Positions 1 to 10,089 of a DNA stretch of 43,853 nt are shown here, in pieces. Positions within the stretch are counted from its first letter, which is position 1, and every line of letters begins with the position of its first letter. Below the pieces are notes generated by a model, which was not told where the DNA came from, did no database searches, and worked only from the letters and a program-made list of their open reading frames with translations. The stretch is from contig NZ_VLJP01000001.1 in the NCBI RefSeq assembly GCF_007829525.1, positions 22,919 to 66,771 on the forward strand, in the 5' to 3' direction. Position numbers and translations under genes: made by a program. The stretch is from Mesorhizobium sp. J18 (GTDB taxonomy: Bacteria > Pseudomonadota > Alphaproteobacteria > Rhizobiales > Rhizobiaceae).

Positions 1-47
1 CGCCCTTCGTGCCCGGAACGGGCGTCCACGCCGCGCCCGCGAGATAA
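1..47 (+). CDS. 3' tail of an upstream gene (ftsW expected), partial
   Basis: One frame is open from base 3 and ends at a TAA at 45-47, one base before the murG start codon. Only 14 codons are visible (P-F-V-P-G-T-G ... A-P-A-R). In rhizobial dcw clusters the gene before murG is ftsW, so this is probably its C-terminus. No diagnostic residue is present, so the identity is inferred from position alone. Confidence 0.35.
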   Translation, partial: PFVPGTGVHAAPAR

Positions 48-48
48 C

Positions 49-1173
49 ATGGCCGGGAAAGTCGCCCTGCTGGCCGCCGGAGGGACCGGAGGTCATCTCT
101 TTCCAGCCGAGGCTTTGGCGCATGAACTCGTCGGGCGCGGATGGCAGATCCATCTGGCAACGGATCATCGGGCGGCGCGCTTTGCGGAACATTTTCCGGC
201 CGAGGCGGTGCATGCGATCGATTCCGCCACTTTCGGCTCGCGCAATCCCGTCGCTTTCCTCAAGAGCGCCCTGACGATCTGGCGCGGCTTCCGGCAGGCC
301 TCGGCATTGATGGGCAGGATCAGGCCGGCGGTCGTGGTCGGGTTCGGAGGTTATCCGACGCTGCCGCCGGTCTATGCCGCGACACGGCGCGGCGTTCCCA
401 CGATCATCCATGAGCAGAATGCGGTGATGGGCCGCGCCAACAAGGCACTTGCGCCTCGGGTGCAGGCCATTGCCGGCGGTTTCCTGAGGCCCGCAGGCAC
501 CCAAGCCGGCAAGATCGTCACGGTCGGCAATCCGGTGCGCCAGACGGTACTCGACGTGGCGGAAACACCCTATGAGCCACCGGCAGGAGATGGAGCCGTC
601 CGGCTCCTGATTTTCGGCGGAAGTCAGGGGGCGCGGTTCTTCTCCGACACAATGCCCGAGGTGATTGCTCAAATGCCAGAGGCCTTGCGGTCGCGGCTTG
701 CCGTCACCCATCAGGCACGCCCCGAGGACGAGGCCCGCGTGAGGGGGCGCTATGACGAACTCGGCGTCAAGGCCGAGGTCGCTCCCTTCTTTGCCGATCT
801 GCCGGCACGCATGGCGACCGCCCATCTGGTCATCTGCCGGGCCGGCGCCTCGAGTGTGCTCGAGCTTTCGGTGATCGGCCGCCCGTCCGTGCTGGTGCCG
901 CTGCCGCATGCGCTGGACGACGATCAGGGGCACAATGCCGGCATCCTCACAGAAGCGGGCGGCGCCTTGCTGCGCCGGCAAAACGAGATCGATATCGCGA
1001 CGTTGGGCGGGGAATTGGCTGGGCTCCTGGGCGATGGAGCGCGACTTGCCGCGATGGCAGAGGCAGCAAAAAGCGTCGGCCGTACGGACGCCACGCGGTT
1101 GCTTGCCGACCTGACAGAGGCTATTGCCTCGGGCGTTTCGGTCGGACAATTCAAGGAAGGATCAGGCTCATGA
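49..1173 (+). CDS. murG: MurG, lipid II-forming GlcNAc transferase
   Basis: Peripheral inner-membrane GT28 glycosyltransferase that adds GlcNAc from UDP-GlcNAc to lipid I, giving lipid II, the last cytoplasmic step of peptidoglycan precursor synthesis. The 374-aa length is normal for the family. The N-terminal Gly loop GGTGGH is at residues 11-16. A second loop, GGSQGA, lies near 191, and the C-terminal UDP-GlcNAc pocket segment [11 protein letters not shown] near 263 is followed by [10 protein letters not shown]. The ATG at 49 follows a stop codon by one base. The 3' end overlaps murC by 4 bases (ATGA), so the two are translationally coupled in the dcw operon. Identification is secure. Confidence 0.97.
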   Translation: MAGKVALLAAGGTGGHLFPAEALAHELVGRGWQIHLATDHRAARFAEHFPAEAVHAIDSATFGSRNPVAFLKSALTIWRGFRQASALMGRIRPAVVVGFGGYPTLPPVYAATRRGVPTIIHEQNAVMGRANKALAPRVQAIAGGFLRPAGTQAGKIVTVGNPVRQTVLDVAETPYEPPAGDGAVRLLIFGGSQGARFFSDTMPEVIAQMPEALRSRLAVTHQARPEDEARVRGRYDELGVKAEVAPFFADLPARMATAHLVICRAGASSVLELSVIGRPSVLVPLPHALDDDQGHNAGILTEAGGALLRRQNEIDIATLGGELAGLLGDGARLAAMAEAAKSVGRTDATRLLADLTEAIASGVSVGQFKEGSGS

Positions 1174-2576
1174 AGATGCCGCAGACCATCGGGGTCGTGC
1201 ATTTCATCGGCATCGGGGGTATCGGCATGAGCGGTATTGCCGAGGCGCTGCACACGCTCGGCTATCGGGTGCAAGGTTCCGACCAGGCGGAAAACGCCAA
1301 TGTCGCGCGGCTGCGCGAGAAGGGCATCGAGGTCTTTATCGGCCATGCGGCCGAGAATCTCGGCGAGGCCGAGGTCGTCGTCGTCTCGACGGCGATCAAG
1401 AAGACAAATCCCGAACTGGCCGCAGCCCGCGAGAAGCTGCTGCCGATCGTGCGCCGTGCCGAGATGCTCGCCGAACTGATGCGCTTCCGTCAGGCGGTGG
1501 CGATCGGCGGCACGCATGGCAAGACGACAACGACCTCGATGGTCGCCGCACTTCTGGAAGCGGGCGGTCTCGACCCGACCGTGATCAATGGCGGCATCAT
1601 CAATGCCTATGGCACCAATGCGCGCATGGGCAAGGGCGATTGGATGGTGGTCGAGGCGGATGAGAGCGACGGCACTTTCCTCAAGCTGCCGGCCGAGATC
1701 GCCGTCGTGACCAATATCGACCCGGAGCATCTCGACCACTACGGCTCCTTCGACAAGGTGCGCGAGGCGTTCCGGCAATTCGTGGAGAACGTGCCCTTCT
1801 ACGGTTTCGGCGTCATGTGCATCGACCACCCGGAGGTGCAGGCCCTGATCTCCCGGATAGAGGACCGCCGCGTCGTCACCTATGGCGAGAACCTGCAGGC
1901 CGACGTGCGCTTCGGCAATCATCGCATGGATGGCCCGGCCTCGCTCTTCGATATCACCATACGCGACCGCAAGACGGGCAAGGTGGAGAATATAGAGGGA
2001 CTGCGCCTTCCTATGCCAGGCCGTCACAATGTTTCCAATGCCACCGCGGCCGTGGCCGTGGCGCATGAACTCGGCATTTCTGCGGATGCCATCCGAAAAG
2101 GTCTGTCTTCCTTCGGAGGCGTCAAGCGCCGCTTCACGCCGACCGGCGAGTGGAACGGTGTGCGCATCTTCGACGACTACGGGCATCACCCGGTCGAGAT
2201 AAAGGCGGTGCTGCGGGCGGCGCGCGAAGCCTCGAAAGGGCGCATCGTCGCGATCGCCCAGCCGCATCGCTACACTCGTCTGCATGACCTGTTCGACGAT
2301 TTCGCCTCCTGCTTCAACGAGGCCGATACCGTGCTCGTGGTCCCCGTCTATGCTGCGGGCGAGGACCCGATTGACGGCGTTTCCTCCGAGACGCTGGTTT
2401 CGCGCATCCGCGCGGCAGGCCATCGCGACGCGCGCGCCATCAGCGGGCCGGAGGCGATTGCGCCCCTCGTGCGGCAGATCGCCAAGCCGGAGGACTATGT
2501 GATCTTCCTTGGCGCCGGCAACATCACCCAATGGGCCTATGCCCTGCCGCGCGAGCTCGGCGGCACGCCCGCATGA
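1170..2576 (+). CDS. murC: MurC, UDP-N-acetylmuramate--L-alanine ligase
   Basis: ATP-dependent cytoplasmic ligase that adds L-Ala to UDP-MurNAc, the first residue of the stem peptide. It has 468 aa, typical of MurC. The N-terminal Rossmann loop GIGGIGMSG is at about residues 14-22. The Mur-ligase P-loop GGTHGKTTT is at 113-121, DESDGTF near 166, and the C-terminal motif [10 protein letters not shown], characteristic of MurC, near 335. The start ATG overlaps the end of murG and the stop TGA overlaps the murB start as ATGA, so murG-murC-murB form a tightly coupled run. A long open frame on the opposite strand (about 924-2531) is a GC-driven shadow of this gene. Confidence 0.97.
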   Translation: MKMPQTIGVVHFIGIGGIGMSGIAEALHTLGYRVQGSDQAENANVARLREKGIEVFIGHAAENLGEAEVVVVSTAIKKTNPELAAAREKLLPIVRRAEMLAELMRFRQAVAIGGTHGKTTTTSMVAALLEAGGLDPTVINGGIINAYGTNARMGKGDWMVVEADESDGTFLKLPAEIAVVTNIDPEHLDHYGSFDKVREAFRQFVENVPFYGFGVMCIDHPEVQALISRIEDRRVVTYGENLQADVRFGNHRMDGPASLFDITIRDRKTGKVENIEGLRLPMPGRHNVSNATAAVAVAHELGISADAIRKGLSSFGGVKRRFTPTGEWNGVRIFDDYGHHPVEIKAVLRAAREASKGRIVAIAQPHRYTRLHDLFDDFASCFNEADTVLVVPVYAAGEDPIDGVSSETLVSRIRAAGHRDARAISGPEAIAPLVRQIAKPEDYVIFLGAGNITQWAYALPRELGGTPA

Positions 2577-3538
2577 GGGACGGGCAGGCGCTCATCGACA
2601 GACTGGGCGGCAGGCTTGCCGGCCTGCGCGGGAAGCTCACGCCGAACGCGGGCATGGACAAGATCACATGGTTCCGCGCCGGCGGGCCGGCCGAGGTTCT
2701 CTTCCAGCCAGCCGACGAGGAGGATCTTGCCGCCTTTCTGAAAGCCGTTCCCGAGGATATCCCGGTTACGATCGTCGGCATTGGCTCCAACCTTCTGGTC
2801 CGGGATGGCGGTCTTCAAGGATTCGTGGTTCGTCTTTCGGCTAGGGGTTTCGGCGAGGTCTCAGCGGTTTCGGAAGTGCGTCTTGTTGCCGGAGCGGCAG
2901 TTCCCGACAAACGCGTGGCCGCCGCCGCACTCGAAGCCGGCGTCGGCGGCTTTCATTTCTATCACGGCATTCCCGGCGGCATCGGCGGCGCGCTGCGCAT
3001 GAATGCCGGCGCCAACGGGGTCGAGACGCGGGAACGCGTCGTGGAGGTGCGCGCGCTCGACCGCAAAGGCGAACTGCACATATTGTCCAATGCGGATATG
3101 GGCTATGCTTATCGCCATTCCTCGGCCGGCAAGGAACTGATCTTCACCTCGGCGGTGCTGGAAGGCTACCCGGACGACCGCGAAAAGATCCGGGCGGACA
3201 TGGACGCGGTCCAGCATCACCGCGAGACGGTGCAGCCGATCCGCGAGAAGACCGGCGGTTCGACCTTCAAGAACCCCGAAGGTACTTCGGCCTGGAAGGA
3301 GATCGACAAGGCCGGCTGCCGCGGACTGATGATCGGCGGCGCGCAGATGTCGCCCATGCATTGCAACTTCATGATCAATACGGGCACCGCCACCGGATAT
3401 GATCTCGAATATCTCGGCGAGACCGTTCGCGCCCGTGTTCTGGAACATTCAGGAATCAGGCTGCAATGGGAGATCAAGCGAATCGGTACGTTCATGCCGG
3501 GCCGCGAAGTGGACGAATTCCTCGGTCGGATGCTGTGA
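2573..3538 (+). CDS. murB: MurB, UDP-N-acetylenolpyruvoylglucosamine reductase
   Basis: FAD-dependent reductase that uses NADPH to convert UDP-GlcNAc-enolpyruvate to UDP-MurNAc. I start it at the ATG at 2573, which overlaps the murC stop in an ATGA. A further upstream ATG (2531) would add 14 residues that read the murC 3' end and look artificial. From 2573 the protein is 321 aa. FAD-binding motifs [12 protein letters not shown] and [15 protein letters not shown] are present. The C-terminal domain carries YRHS and GGSTFKNP, the latter holding the catalytic Ser of type II MurB. The E. coli-type (type I) extra loop is absent, as usual in alphaproteobacteria. Confidence 0.96.
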   Translation: MRDGQALIDRLGGRLAGLRGKLTPNAGMDKITWFRAGGPAEVLFQPADEEDLAAFLKAVPEDIPVTIVGIGSNLLVRDGGLQGFVVRLSARGFGEVSAVSEVRLVAGAAVPDKRVAAAALEAGVGGFHFYHGIPGGIGGALRMNAGANGVETRERVVEVRALDRKGELHILSNADMGYAYRHSSAGKELIFTSAVLEGYPDDREKIRADMDAVQHHRETVQPIREKTGGSTFKNPEGTSAWKEIDKAGCRGLMIGGAQMSPMHCNFMINTGTATGYDLEYLGETVRARVLEHSGIRLQWEIKRIGTFMPGREVDEFLGRML

Positions 3539-3631
3539 ATTACCGGCCGACGTGCGGCCCGGAATCCGTCAGAGAGCCACTTTCTTCGAAAAAATTGAAT
3601 CCGAGGAATCTCAAGCCCTTGCCACGGAATC

Positions 3632-3719
3632 AACTCTCTGATTCTTTGGGGCAGAGGGTTTCCTGATTTGAGTCGGCGCGTCCTGCGGCGGGGCTTGTCC
3701 CTGCAAGGCTCGGACTCAA
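3632..3719 (+). promoter_or_regulatory. Two tandem inverted repeats in the murB-ddl gap
   Basis: The 225-base gap between murB and ddl holds two successive inverted repeats. The first pairs AACTCTCTG (3632-3640) with CAGAGGGTT (3652-3660), 9 pairs including one G-U, with an 11-base loop. The second pairs TTGAGTC (3668-3674) with GACTCAA (3713-3719) around a 38-base GC-rich loop. Neither is followed by a convincing T-run, so these are not clear intrinsic terminators. They could be a leader structure or a processing site in the dcw transcript. Function unknown. Confidence 0.4.
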
Positions 3720-3763
3720 TCCAGTGAAACCGCCTAACCGACCGGATAGGGGATGACCGGTAG

Positions 3764-4690
3764 ATGACGAGGAAGCATGTGGCTGTATTGATGGGAGGTT
3801 TTTCCTCCGAGCGGCCCGTGAGTCTGTCTTCCGGCAATGCCTGTGCCGACGCGCTTGAAGCCGAGGGCTACAGGGTTACCCGAATCGACGTGACGCGCGA
3901 GGTCGGCGGCGTCCTGTCCGAGCTGAAGCCCGATGTCGTCTTCAATGCGCTGCACGGCCCGTTCGGCGAGGACGGCACGATCCAGGGCGTCCTCGAATAT
4001 CTGCAGATTCCTTATACGCATTCGGGAGTGCTGGCCTCGGCGCTTGCCATGAACAAGGATCTCGCCAAGAGGGTGGCGGCGGCCGCTGGCATTCCGGTTG
4101 CCCGGTCGCAAATCCTGAATCGCTTCGACATCGGCAATTCGCATCCGATGGTGCCGCCTTACGTGGTCAAGCCGGTGACGGAAGGATCGAGCTTCGGTGT
4201 CGTCATCGTCAAGGAGGATCAGTCGCATCCGCCGCAGGTGATAGCCTCGTCCGACTGGAAATATGGCGATACCGTCATGGTGGAGCGCTACATTCCGGGT
4301 CGGGAACTGACCTGCGCAGTCATGGGCGACGTGGCGCTCGATGTCTGCGAGATCATCCCCGTCGGACATTCCTTCTATGATTATGATTCGAAATACGTGC
4401 CGGGTGGATCAAAACACGAATGCCCGGCAAAAGTTTCACCGAATATTTACCAAAAAATACAGACACTGGCGCTTAAGGCGCACCAAGCGATCGGCTGCCG
4501 AGGCGTGACCCGGTCGGACTTCCGTTACGATGACCGTCATTCCGAGGATGGCGAGCTTGTCTGGCTGGAGGTCAACACCCAGCCCGGCATGACTCCGACG
4601 TCATTGGTGCCCGAGATCGCCGCGGTGGCGGGCTATTCGTTTGGTGACTTGTTGAGTTGGATGGTGGAGGACGCTTCGTGTTTGCGTTGA
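3764..4690 (+). CDS. ddl: Ddl, D-alanine--D-alanine ligase
   Basis: ATP-grasp ligase that joins two D-Ala residues for the peptidoglycan stem peptide; cytoplasmic. 308 aa, the length of DdlB-type enzymes. Visible motifs are [14 protein letters not shown] near residue 8 (catalytic Glu for the first D-Ala), HGPFGEDG near 64, the omega-loop YDYDSKY with the Tyr expected for D-Ala-D-Ala rather than D-Ala-D-lactate specificity, and [11 protein letters not shown] near 268, which includes the metal-binding Glu and Asn. The 3' end overlaps the most likely ftsQ start by 13 bases. The leader region between murB and ddl is unusually long for this operon. Confidence 0.96.
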   Translation: MTRKHVAVLMGGFSSERPVSLSSGNACADALEAEGYRVTRIDVTREVGGVLSELKPDVVFNALHGPFGEDGTIQGVLEYLQIPYTHSGVLASALAMNKDLAKRVAAAAGIPVARSQILNRFDIGNSHPMVPPYVVKPVTEGSSFGVVIVKEDQSHPPQVIASSDWKYGDTVMVERYIPGRELTCAVMGDVALDVCEIIPVGHSFYDYDSKYVPGGSKHECPAKVSPNIYQKIQTLALKAHQAIGCRGVTRSDFRYDDRHSEDGELVWLEVNTQPGMTPTSLVPEIAAVAGYSFGDLLSWMVEDASCLR

Positions 4691-5616
4691 GGTCAAGGCA
4701 CAGGCATTCGGCCGAGGCCTCCTATGGAGCCGGCTGGCGATGCGTCGTCTTTGGCGGTGGCTTCGTCTTTCCCCGCTGGTTTCGCCGACTTGCGCGCATG
4801 ATGGAGCGCCTCCGTCTCGGCGACTATGATCCGCCGCCATTTGCCGCGACCATGGCGAGCGCCGCATTGTTCGCCGCCGCCGGCATCTATGGCGCAATTG
4901 CCGGCGGGCATACCGACACGGTGGTGCAGGCCGTTACCGCGCGCAGTGGATTTGCCGTTGCGGATGTGCGCATCAAGGGAAACCAGAACGTTTCCGATAT
5001 CGATATCCTCCAGGAGGTCGGCCTTGACGGCTGGACCTCGCTTGTCGGCCTCGATGCGTCGGATGCCCGCGAGCGCATTGCTGCACTTCCCTGGGTGGAG
5101 AGCGTTTCAGTCCGCAAGATCTATCCTGCGACTCTCGACGTGGACATTGTCGAGCGTGAGCCTTTCGCGATCTGGCAGCATGGCAGCGAGCTGACGCTTG
5201 TGGAGCGGTCGGGCAATGTCATCGCCCCCTTTGTGGGCGGCCGCTATGCCTCGCTCCCGCTGCTGATCGGCATGGGCTCGACGGAAGCCGGTCCCGAATT
5301 CATCGACCGGCTGAAAAGGACGCCCGAGTTCGCCGCGCGCGTAAGGGCGTATGTGCGGGTGGCCGAGCGGCGCTGGAACCTTGTTCTGCGCAACGGCATC
5401 ACGATCAAGCTGCCGGAGACCGGCGAGGATGCGGCTATCGCCGCACTCGTTGCCCTGGACAATGAAAGCGGATTGCTGTCGCGAGACATTGCGACCGTCG
5501 ACATGCGCTTTGCCGACCGGCTGGTCGTCCGGCTGACGCCCGAGGCAGCAGAGCGTCGCGAGGCGGCGTTGAAGGAACAGCTTTCCCGCAACGGCCGGCG
5601 GGGGGCGAACATATGA
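4678..5616 (+). CDS. ftsQ: FtsQ, cell division protein
   Basis: Bitopic divisome protein that links cytoplasmic FtsZ-ring components to periplasmic FtsB/FtsL and septal synthases. I choose the GTG at 4678, giving [11 protein letters not shown]. It is preceded by GGAGG at 4666-4670 with a 7-base spacer, whereas the ATG at 4657 lies in ddl with no good ribosome site. From here the protein is 312 aa: a basic cytoplasmic N-terminus, one membrane segment at about 50-72, then a POTRA domain beginning around [13 protein letters not shown], and the FtsQ beta domain. The gene lies inside the ddl-ftsQ-ftsA overlap chain, and its stop overlaps the ftsA start (ATGA). Confidence 0.93.
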   Translation: MFALRSRHRHSAEASYGAGWRCVVFGGGFVFPRWFRRLARMMERLRLGDYDPPPFAATMASAALFAAAGIYGAIAGGHTDTVVQAVTARSGFAVADVRIKGNQNVSDIDILQEVGLDGWTSLVGLDASDARERIAALPWVESVSVRKIYPATLDVDIVEREPFAIWQHGSELTLVERSGNVIAPFVGGRYASLPLLIGMGSTEAGPEFIDRLKRTPEFAARVRAYVRVAERRWNLVLRNGITIKLPETGEDAAIAALVALDNESGLLSRDIATVDMRFADRLVVRLTPEAAERREAALKEQLSRNGRRGANI

Positions 5617-6920
5617 GCTGGCTTGGCGGCAACAGGAATTCCTCGACGCGCTCCGGGATCGTCACGGTGCTGGATGTCGGTTCGAGCAAGATTTGCTGCA
5701 TCATCGCGCGCCTCCTGCCGTTCGAGGAGAACCGCGCGCTGCGGCATCGTACGCATCGCATCAAGGTGATCGGGATCGGTCATCAGAAGTCGCAAGGGGT
5801 GAAGTCCGGCGTCATCGTCGATCTCGATCGCGCGGAGCAGGCGATGCGCCTTGCCGTGGACGCGGCCGAGCGCATGGCGGGGCTTACGGTCGACTCGCTG
5901 ATCGTCAATCTGTCGGCCGGCCGGCTGAAGAGCGAAAGCGCTTCTGCCACCATAAATCTCGGCGGCCATGAGACGACTCAAGGCGACATCAACCGCGTTC
6001 TGGCTGCCGGCGCGCGGCAGGCGCTCGCCGCCGAGCGGGAGGTGGTGCATTCCCTGGCGACCGGCTTCTCTCTCGATACCGAGCGCGGCATTCGCGATCC
6101 GCGTGGAATGGTCGGCGATACGCTCGGCGTCGACATGCATGTCCTGACCGCGGATTCGGCTCCGATGCGCAATCTGGAGCTCTGCGTGAACCGCTCGCAT
6201 CTCTCGGTCGAGCAGCTCGTCGCCACGCCTTACGCCAGCGGGCTTGCCGCGCTGGTCGATGATGAAATCGAAATGGGCGCGGCCTGTATCGACATGGGCG
6301 GCGGAACGACGACCATTTCCGTCTTCGTGAACGGCAAGTTCGTGCATGCCGATGCCATTCCGATCGGCGGCTCGCATGTGACGATGGATCTTGCCCGGGG
6401 TCTTTCGACGAGAATGGAAGATGCCGAGCGGCTGAAGGTCATGCACGGCTCGGCCCTGCCGGACAGTGCGGATGACCGCGATATCGTTTCGATCCTCCCC
6501 ATGGGCAGCGAGGAGGGAGACCAGCCGCTGCAGGTGCCGCGCTCCGTGATGACGCGGATCGTGAGGGCGCGGATCGAAGAGACGCTCGAGATCGTGCGCG
6601 ACCGGCTGAACCGCTCCGGCTACGGAAACATAGTCGGCAGGCGCGTGGTGCTTACCGGCGGCGCCAGCCAGTTGACAGGATTGCCCGAGGCCGCGCGTCG
6701 GATTCTCGGGCGCAATGTACGCCTTGGGAGGCCGCTTGGCATAGCCGGGCTGCCCGAGGCGGCGAAAGGGGCGGCATTTGCCGTACCGGTGGGGCTTATG
6801 ATCTATCCGCAGGTCGCGGAGTTCGAGAGTCGCGCCATGAGAAGCGGTTTCCGCCTGCTGGCGACAGGCACGGGCGGACGGCTTCAGCGCATGAGTCAGT
6901 GGTTCAGAGAGAGTTTTTGA
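5613..6920 (+). CDS. ftsA: FtsA, actin-like divisome protein
   Basis: Actin-family ATPase that tethers FtsZ filaments to the inner membrane and recruits late divisome proteins. 435 aa. The phosphate-1 loop LDVGSSK is near residue 20 and the phosphate-2 segment IDMGGGTT near 226. The SHS2/1C domain lies between them. The adenosine-side segment VVLTGGASQL is near 346. The last residues (RLQRMSQWFRESF) form a short amphipathic helix, the membrane-targeting sequence of FtsA. It starts on the ATG overlapping the ftsQ stop. A 69-base gap separates it from ftsZ. Confidence 0.97.
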   Translation: MSWLGGNRNSSTRSGIVTVLDVGSSKICCIIARLLPFEENRALRHRTHRIKVIGIGHQKSQGVKSGVIVDLDRAEQAMRLAVDAAERMAGLTVDSLIVNLSAGRLKSESASATINLGGHETTQGDINRVLAAGARQALAAEREVVHSLATGFSLDTERGIRDPRGMVGDTLGVDMHVLTADSAPMRNLELCVNRSHLSVEQLVATPYASGLAALVDDEIEMGAACIDMGGGTTTISVFVNGKFVHADAIPIGGSHVTMDLARGLSTRMEDAERLKVMHGSALPDSADDRDIVSILPMGSEEGDQPLQVPRSVMTRIVRARIEETLEIVRDRLNRSGYGNIVGRRVVLTGGASQLTGLPEAARRILGRNVRLGRPLGIAGLPEAAKGAAFAVPVGLMIYPQVAEFESRAMRSGFRLLATGTGGRLQRMSQWFRESF

Positions 6921-6989
6921 GAGGGGTTACCCTTTCGGGATTGGCGGCCGCAGCGGCGAGGCGGCAGACAGGCGAAAAGGACGAGGTAA

Positions 6990-8657
6990 ATGACTATCAA
7001 TCTGCAGAAGCCCGATATCACGGAGCTTAAGCCGAGAATCACCGTTTTCGGTGTCGGCGGCGGCGGCGGCAACGCCGTCAACAACATGATCACGGCAGGT
7101 CTCCGGGGCGTCGAATTCGTCGTCGCCAATACGGATGCGCAGGCGCTCACCCAGTCGAAATCCGATCGGCTGATCCAGCTCGGCGCCAATGTGACCGAAG
7201 GCCTCGGCGCAGGCTCGCAGCCGGAAGTGGGACGGGCCGCTGCGGAAGAATGCATCGACGAGATCGTGGACCACCTTTCCAATACGCATATGTGCTTCGT
7301 TACCGCCGGCATGGGCGGCGGCACGGGCACGGGTGCAGCTCCGGTCGTAGCCCGCGCGGCGCGTGAAAAGGGCATCCTGACCGTTGGCGTGGTCACCAAG
7401 CCGTTCCATTTTGAGGGCCAGCGCCGCATGAAGACGGCCGATCTCGGCATCGAGGAACTGCAGAAATGCGTCGATACGCTGATTGTCATCCCGAACCAGA
7501 ATCTTTTCCGCATCGCGAATGACAAGACGACTTTCGCAGACGCCTTCGCGATGGCCGACCAGGTGCTTTATTCGGGCGTGGCCTGCATCACCGATCTGAT
7601 GGTCAAGGAAGGCCTGATCAATCTGGACTTCGCCGACGTCCGCTCGGTGATGCGCGAGATGGGCAAGGCCATGATGGGCACCGGCGAAGCCTCCGGCGAG
7701 GGCAGGGCCATGGCGGCCGCGGAAGCCGCCATCTCCAATCCGCTGCTCGACGAGACGTCGATGAAGGGCGCCAAGGGTCTGCTGATTTCAATCACCGGCG
7801 GCCGCGACCTGACGCTGTTCGAGGTGGACGAGGCTGCGACCCGCATCCGCGAGGAAGTCGATCAGGATGCCAACATCATCCTCGGAGCTACCTTCGACGA
7901 GGAACTGGAAGGCGTTATCCGCGTCTCCGTGGTCGCAACCGGCATCGACAAGTCGGCGGCGGAAATTGCCGCCGCGCCTATCACCATCAGGCAGCAGCCG
8001 AAGCCCGCGCCGCAGCAGCGCCCGGCCATGGCCGGCGAGGTTCGCCAGCCGCCGGCTGCCCAGGCCCCGGTTCAGCCCCAGCAGGAAGCTTTCGAGCGCG
8101 AGAACGATCCCGTCGCCGAAGCGATTCGCAGCGCCGAGCGCAACGCGGAACTGCAGGCCGCTCCCGTCGTCCGCGAGCCGCAGTCGGATTTCCAGCCGCA
8201 GAGCAGGCTTTTCAAGGCTCCGCCTCCGCCGGAGCCGGTCGTCCAGGCACCTGCCGCGCCAAGGATCGTCGAGCCGGCCCCTGTCCAGCAGCCTGCCGCC
8301 GTCCAGCCGCGCATGCCGCGCGTCGAGGACTTCCCGCCGGTGGTGAAGGCGGAGATGGAAGCCAGCACGCGTCATGTCGAGCCTGAGGATCGCGGTCCGA
8401 TGGGGCTCCTCAAGCGGCTTACCCATGGTCTTTCGCGTCGGGAGGAGGAACTCGCTCCCCAGCCTGCCGCCCAGCCTCGCGAGCCGAAGCTCCGTCAGGC
8501 CCCGGAGGTCCGCCGGTTGCCGACCCAGGATCCTCAGCTCTACGCGCCGCGGCGCGGACAAATCGACGAGCATGGCCGGCTGGCGCCGCAGACTCGTGGC
8601 ATCCAGGAAGAAGACCAGCTTGAAATCCCTGCCTTCCTTCGCAGGCAGGCGAACTGA
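6990..8657 (+). CDS. ftsZ: FtsZ, tubulin-like GTPase with long C-terminal linker
   Basis: Forms the cytokinetic ring at midcell. The GTPase core (about residues 15-320) shows [13 protein letters not shown] near 20, the tubulin signature GGGTGTG near 109 and the T7 catalytic loop [11 protein letters not shown] near 211. From about 325 to 540 the sequence is Pro/Gln/Ala-rich and of low complexity, a long disordered linker typical of alphaproteobacterial FtsZ (E. coli's is about 50 residues). It ends in the conserved C-terminal peptide IPAFLRRQ (547-554), which binds FtsA and other partners. 555 aa in all. A strong intrinsic terminator follows, closing the dcw operon. Confidence 0.98.
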   Translation: MTINLQKPDITELKPRITVFGVGGGGGNAVNNMITAGLRGVEFVVANTDAQALTQSKSDRLIQLGANVTEGLGAGSQPEVGRAAAEECIDEIVDHLSNTHMCFVTAGMGGGTGTGAAPVVARAAREKGILTVGVVTKPFHFEGQRRMKTADLGIEELQKCVDTLIVIPNQNLFRIANDKTTFADAFAMADQVLYSGVACITDLMVKEGLINLDFADVRSVMREMGKAMMGTGEASGEGRAMAAAEAAISNPLLDETSMKGAKGLLISITGGRDLTLFEVDEAATRIREEVDQDANIILGATFDEELEGVIRVSVVATGIDKSAAEIAAAPITIRQQPKPAPQQRPAMAGEVRQPPAAQAPVQPQQEAFERENDPVAEAIRSAERNAELQAAPVVREPQSDFQPQSRLFKAPPPPEPVVQAPAAPRIVEPAPVQQPAAVQPRMPRVEDFPPVVKAEMEASTRHVEPEDRGPMGLLKRLTHGLSRREEELAPQPAAQPREPKLRQAPEVRRLPTQDPQLYAPRRGQIDEHGRLAPQTRGIQEEDQLEIPAFLRRQAN

Positions 8658-8685
8658 CTGGTAACGGAAGTTAACAAAATATAAC

Positions 8686-8711
8686 AAGCGGGCGCAAAAG
8701 CGCCCGCTTTT
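8686..8711 (+). terminator. Intrinsic terminator after ftsZ
   Basis: A perfect 10-bp hairpin, AAGCGGGCGC (8686-8695) paired with GCGCCCGCTT (8700-8709) around an AAAA loop, runs into TTTT (8708-8711). It lies 29 bases after the ftsZ stop codon and separates the dcw operon from lpxC. Confidence 0.92.
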
Positions 8712-8795
8712 CGCCCTAAGTAATCCTTGAAAATCAAGTAGTTAACCCTTTGCCGGCTGTGCTGTAAGGCGTAACATAGGGAAAAAAACCGTGAT

Positions 8796-8824
8796 TTGGA
8801 CTCTTGTAGCCGCGCTACTATCTT
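8796..8824 (+). promoter_or_regulatory. Predicted sigma-70 promoter of lpxC
   Basis: TTGGAC at 8796-8801 and TATCTT at 8819-8824 are separated by exactly 17 bases, placing a start site near 8831, between the ftsZ terminator and lpxC. This implies an lpxC leader of about 100 bases. It is a prediction from sequence alone. Confidence 0.55.
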
Positions 8825-8843
8825 CACCCGCAAATGATGGCGG

Positions 8844-8879
8844 GGAGCGGGAAGCTTTGGGGATGTGTTTCCCCGCTCC
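8844..8879 (+). promoter_or_regulatory. Hairpin in the predicted lpxC leader
   Basis: GGAGCGGG (8844-8851) is complementary to CCCGCTCC (8872-8879), an 8-bp GC-rich stem with a 20-base loop. It begins just after the predicted transcription start and ends 54 bases before the lpxC start codon. No T-run follows, so it is more likely an RNA stability or regulatory element than a terminator. Confidence 0.45.
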
Positions 8880-8933
8880 GTTAAAGAGAGCCGCGCTCGG
8901 CCTGGCAGAGTAGCGGACAGACAGGACGGGCTT

Positions 8934-9884
8934 ATGGGGATCGAGTTGCACGATTACCAGACCACATTAAAGTCGCGCGTATCCTTATCCGGTATCGGCG
9001 TTCACAGTGGCAAACCAGTCACCATCCATTTCAGCCCGGCTGATCCGGATAGCGGCGTGGTGCTACAACGTATCGATTCCGCCGGAACCGGACGCGAGAT
9101 CCGCGCCCTCGTTTCCGAGATTGGCGGCACCGATTTCTGTACGGCGCTCGGAGATCCCGCAGGCGACCACGTCGCTACCGTCGAACATCTGATGGCCGCG
9201 CTCTCGTCGCTCGGCATCGACAATGTGCTGATCGAGATCGATGGCGGCGAGGTGCCGATCATGGACGGCAGCGCCATGGCCTTCGTCGAAGCCTTTGACA
9301 GCGTCGGAATCGAGGTTCAGCCGCTGAAGCGCCGCTTCATCCGTATTCTGAAGCCCGTGCGTCTCGAAGCGGGTGGCTCCTGGGCGGAATTTCGCCCCTA
9401 TGACGGCACACGTTTCGAGATCGAGATCGATTTCGAGAGCAAGGCCATCGGACGCCAGTTCTTTGCTGCCGATATCGATCCCGACATGTTCCGCCGCGAA
9501 ATTGCGCGCGCGCGCACCTTCGGCTTCATGAAGGACGTGGAGCGCCTCTGGGCGGCTGGTTACGCGCTCGGCTCGTCGCTCGAAAATTCGGTGGTGATCG
9601 GCGAGGACAATAACGTCATCAACATGGAAGGGCTGCGCTATCCCAACGAGTTCGTCCGTCACAAGATGCTGGATGCTATGGGCGATCTGGCGCTGGCCGG
9701 AGCGCGCTTCATCGGCTGCTTCCGTTCCTACAGAGGGGGGCATCGGCTGAATGCCGCGGCGCTCCGCAGTCTGCTGTCGGACCGTTCCGCCTTTCAGATT
9801 GTTGAGACCTCCCATCGCGAGCGGGGTCGTTCGGTGGAGATGATTGCGGTCAACGCGCCCGTCTACGCTCCCTGGGCGATCTGA
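8934..9884 (+). CDS. lpxC: LpxC, UDP-3-O-acyl-GlcNAc deacetylase
   Basis: Zinc deacetylase catalysing the first committed step of lipid A synthesis in the cytoplasm. I start it at the ATG at 8934 (MGIELHDYQTTLKS), matching the usual LpxC N-terminus and giving 316 aa. The upstream ATG at 8865 would add 23 unrelated residues that overlap the leader hairpin. Zinc ligands are visible: H85 in VEHLM, and H243 and D247 in HKMLDAMGD. The catalytic His is H270 in GGHRLN. Placement after ftsZ is standard, but the terminator and predicted promoter upstream suggest independent control. Confidence 0.96.
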   Translation: MGIELHDYQTTLKSRVSLSGIGVHSGKPVTIHFSPADPDSGVVLQRIDSAGTGREIRALVSEIGGTDFCTALGDPAGDHVATVEHLMAALSSLGIDNVLIEIDGGEVPIMDGSAMAFVEAFDSVGIEVQPLKRRFIRILKPVRLEAGGSWAEFRPYDGTRFEIEIDFESKAIGRQFFAADIDPDMFRREIARARTFGFMKDVERLWAAGYALGSSLENSVVIGEDNNVINMEGLRYPNEFVRHKMLDAMGDLALAGARFIGCFRSYRGGHRLNAAALRSLLSDRSAFQIVETSHRERGRSVEMIAVNAPVYAPWAI

Positions 9885-10089
9885 TCCGGCGGCGGAACCG
9901 GGTTGTCATACGACTCGGAGAATGCCCGGATAGCTTGCGGAATAGGCGTTTATCTTTCTGTGGAGCACAATTGCTGCCGCCACAAAAATGCGCCATTGCA
10001 AGGCAATAGCGTTGCTCGCCGTGGGGCTTTTGCTCTATGAGTGCGGCCGAATTTGCCTGTTGACGACGCCGGAGGGGCGAAAAGCGATC

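Noticed and set aside
924-2531. 535-codon minus-strand open frame
   Set aside because: Antisense shadow of murC and the end of murG. His/Asp/Arg-rich with no family.
8741-8747. GTTAACC resembling a CtrA half-site upstream of lpxC
   Set aside because: No second TTAA half-site at the required 7-base spacing, so there is no support for a CtrA box.
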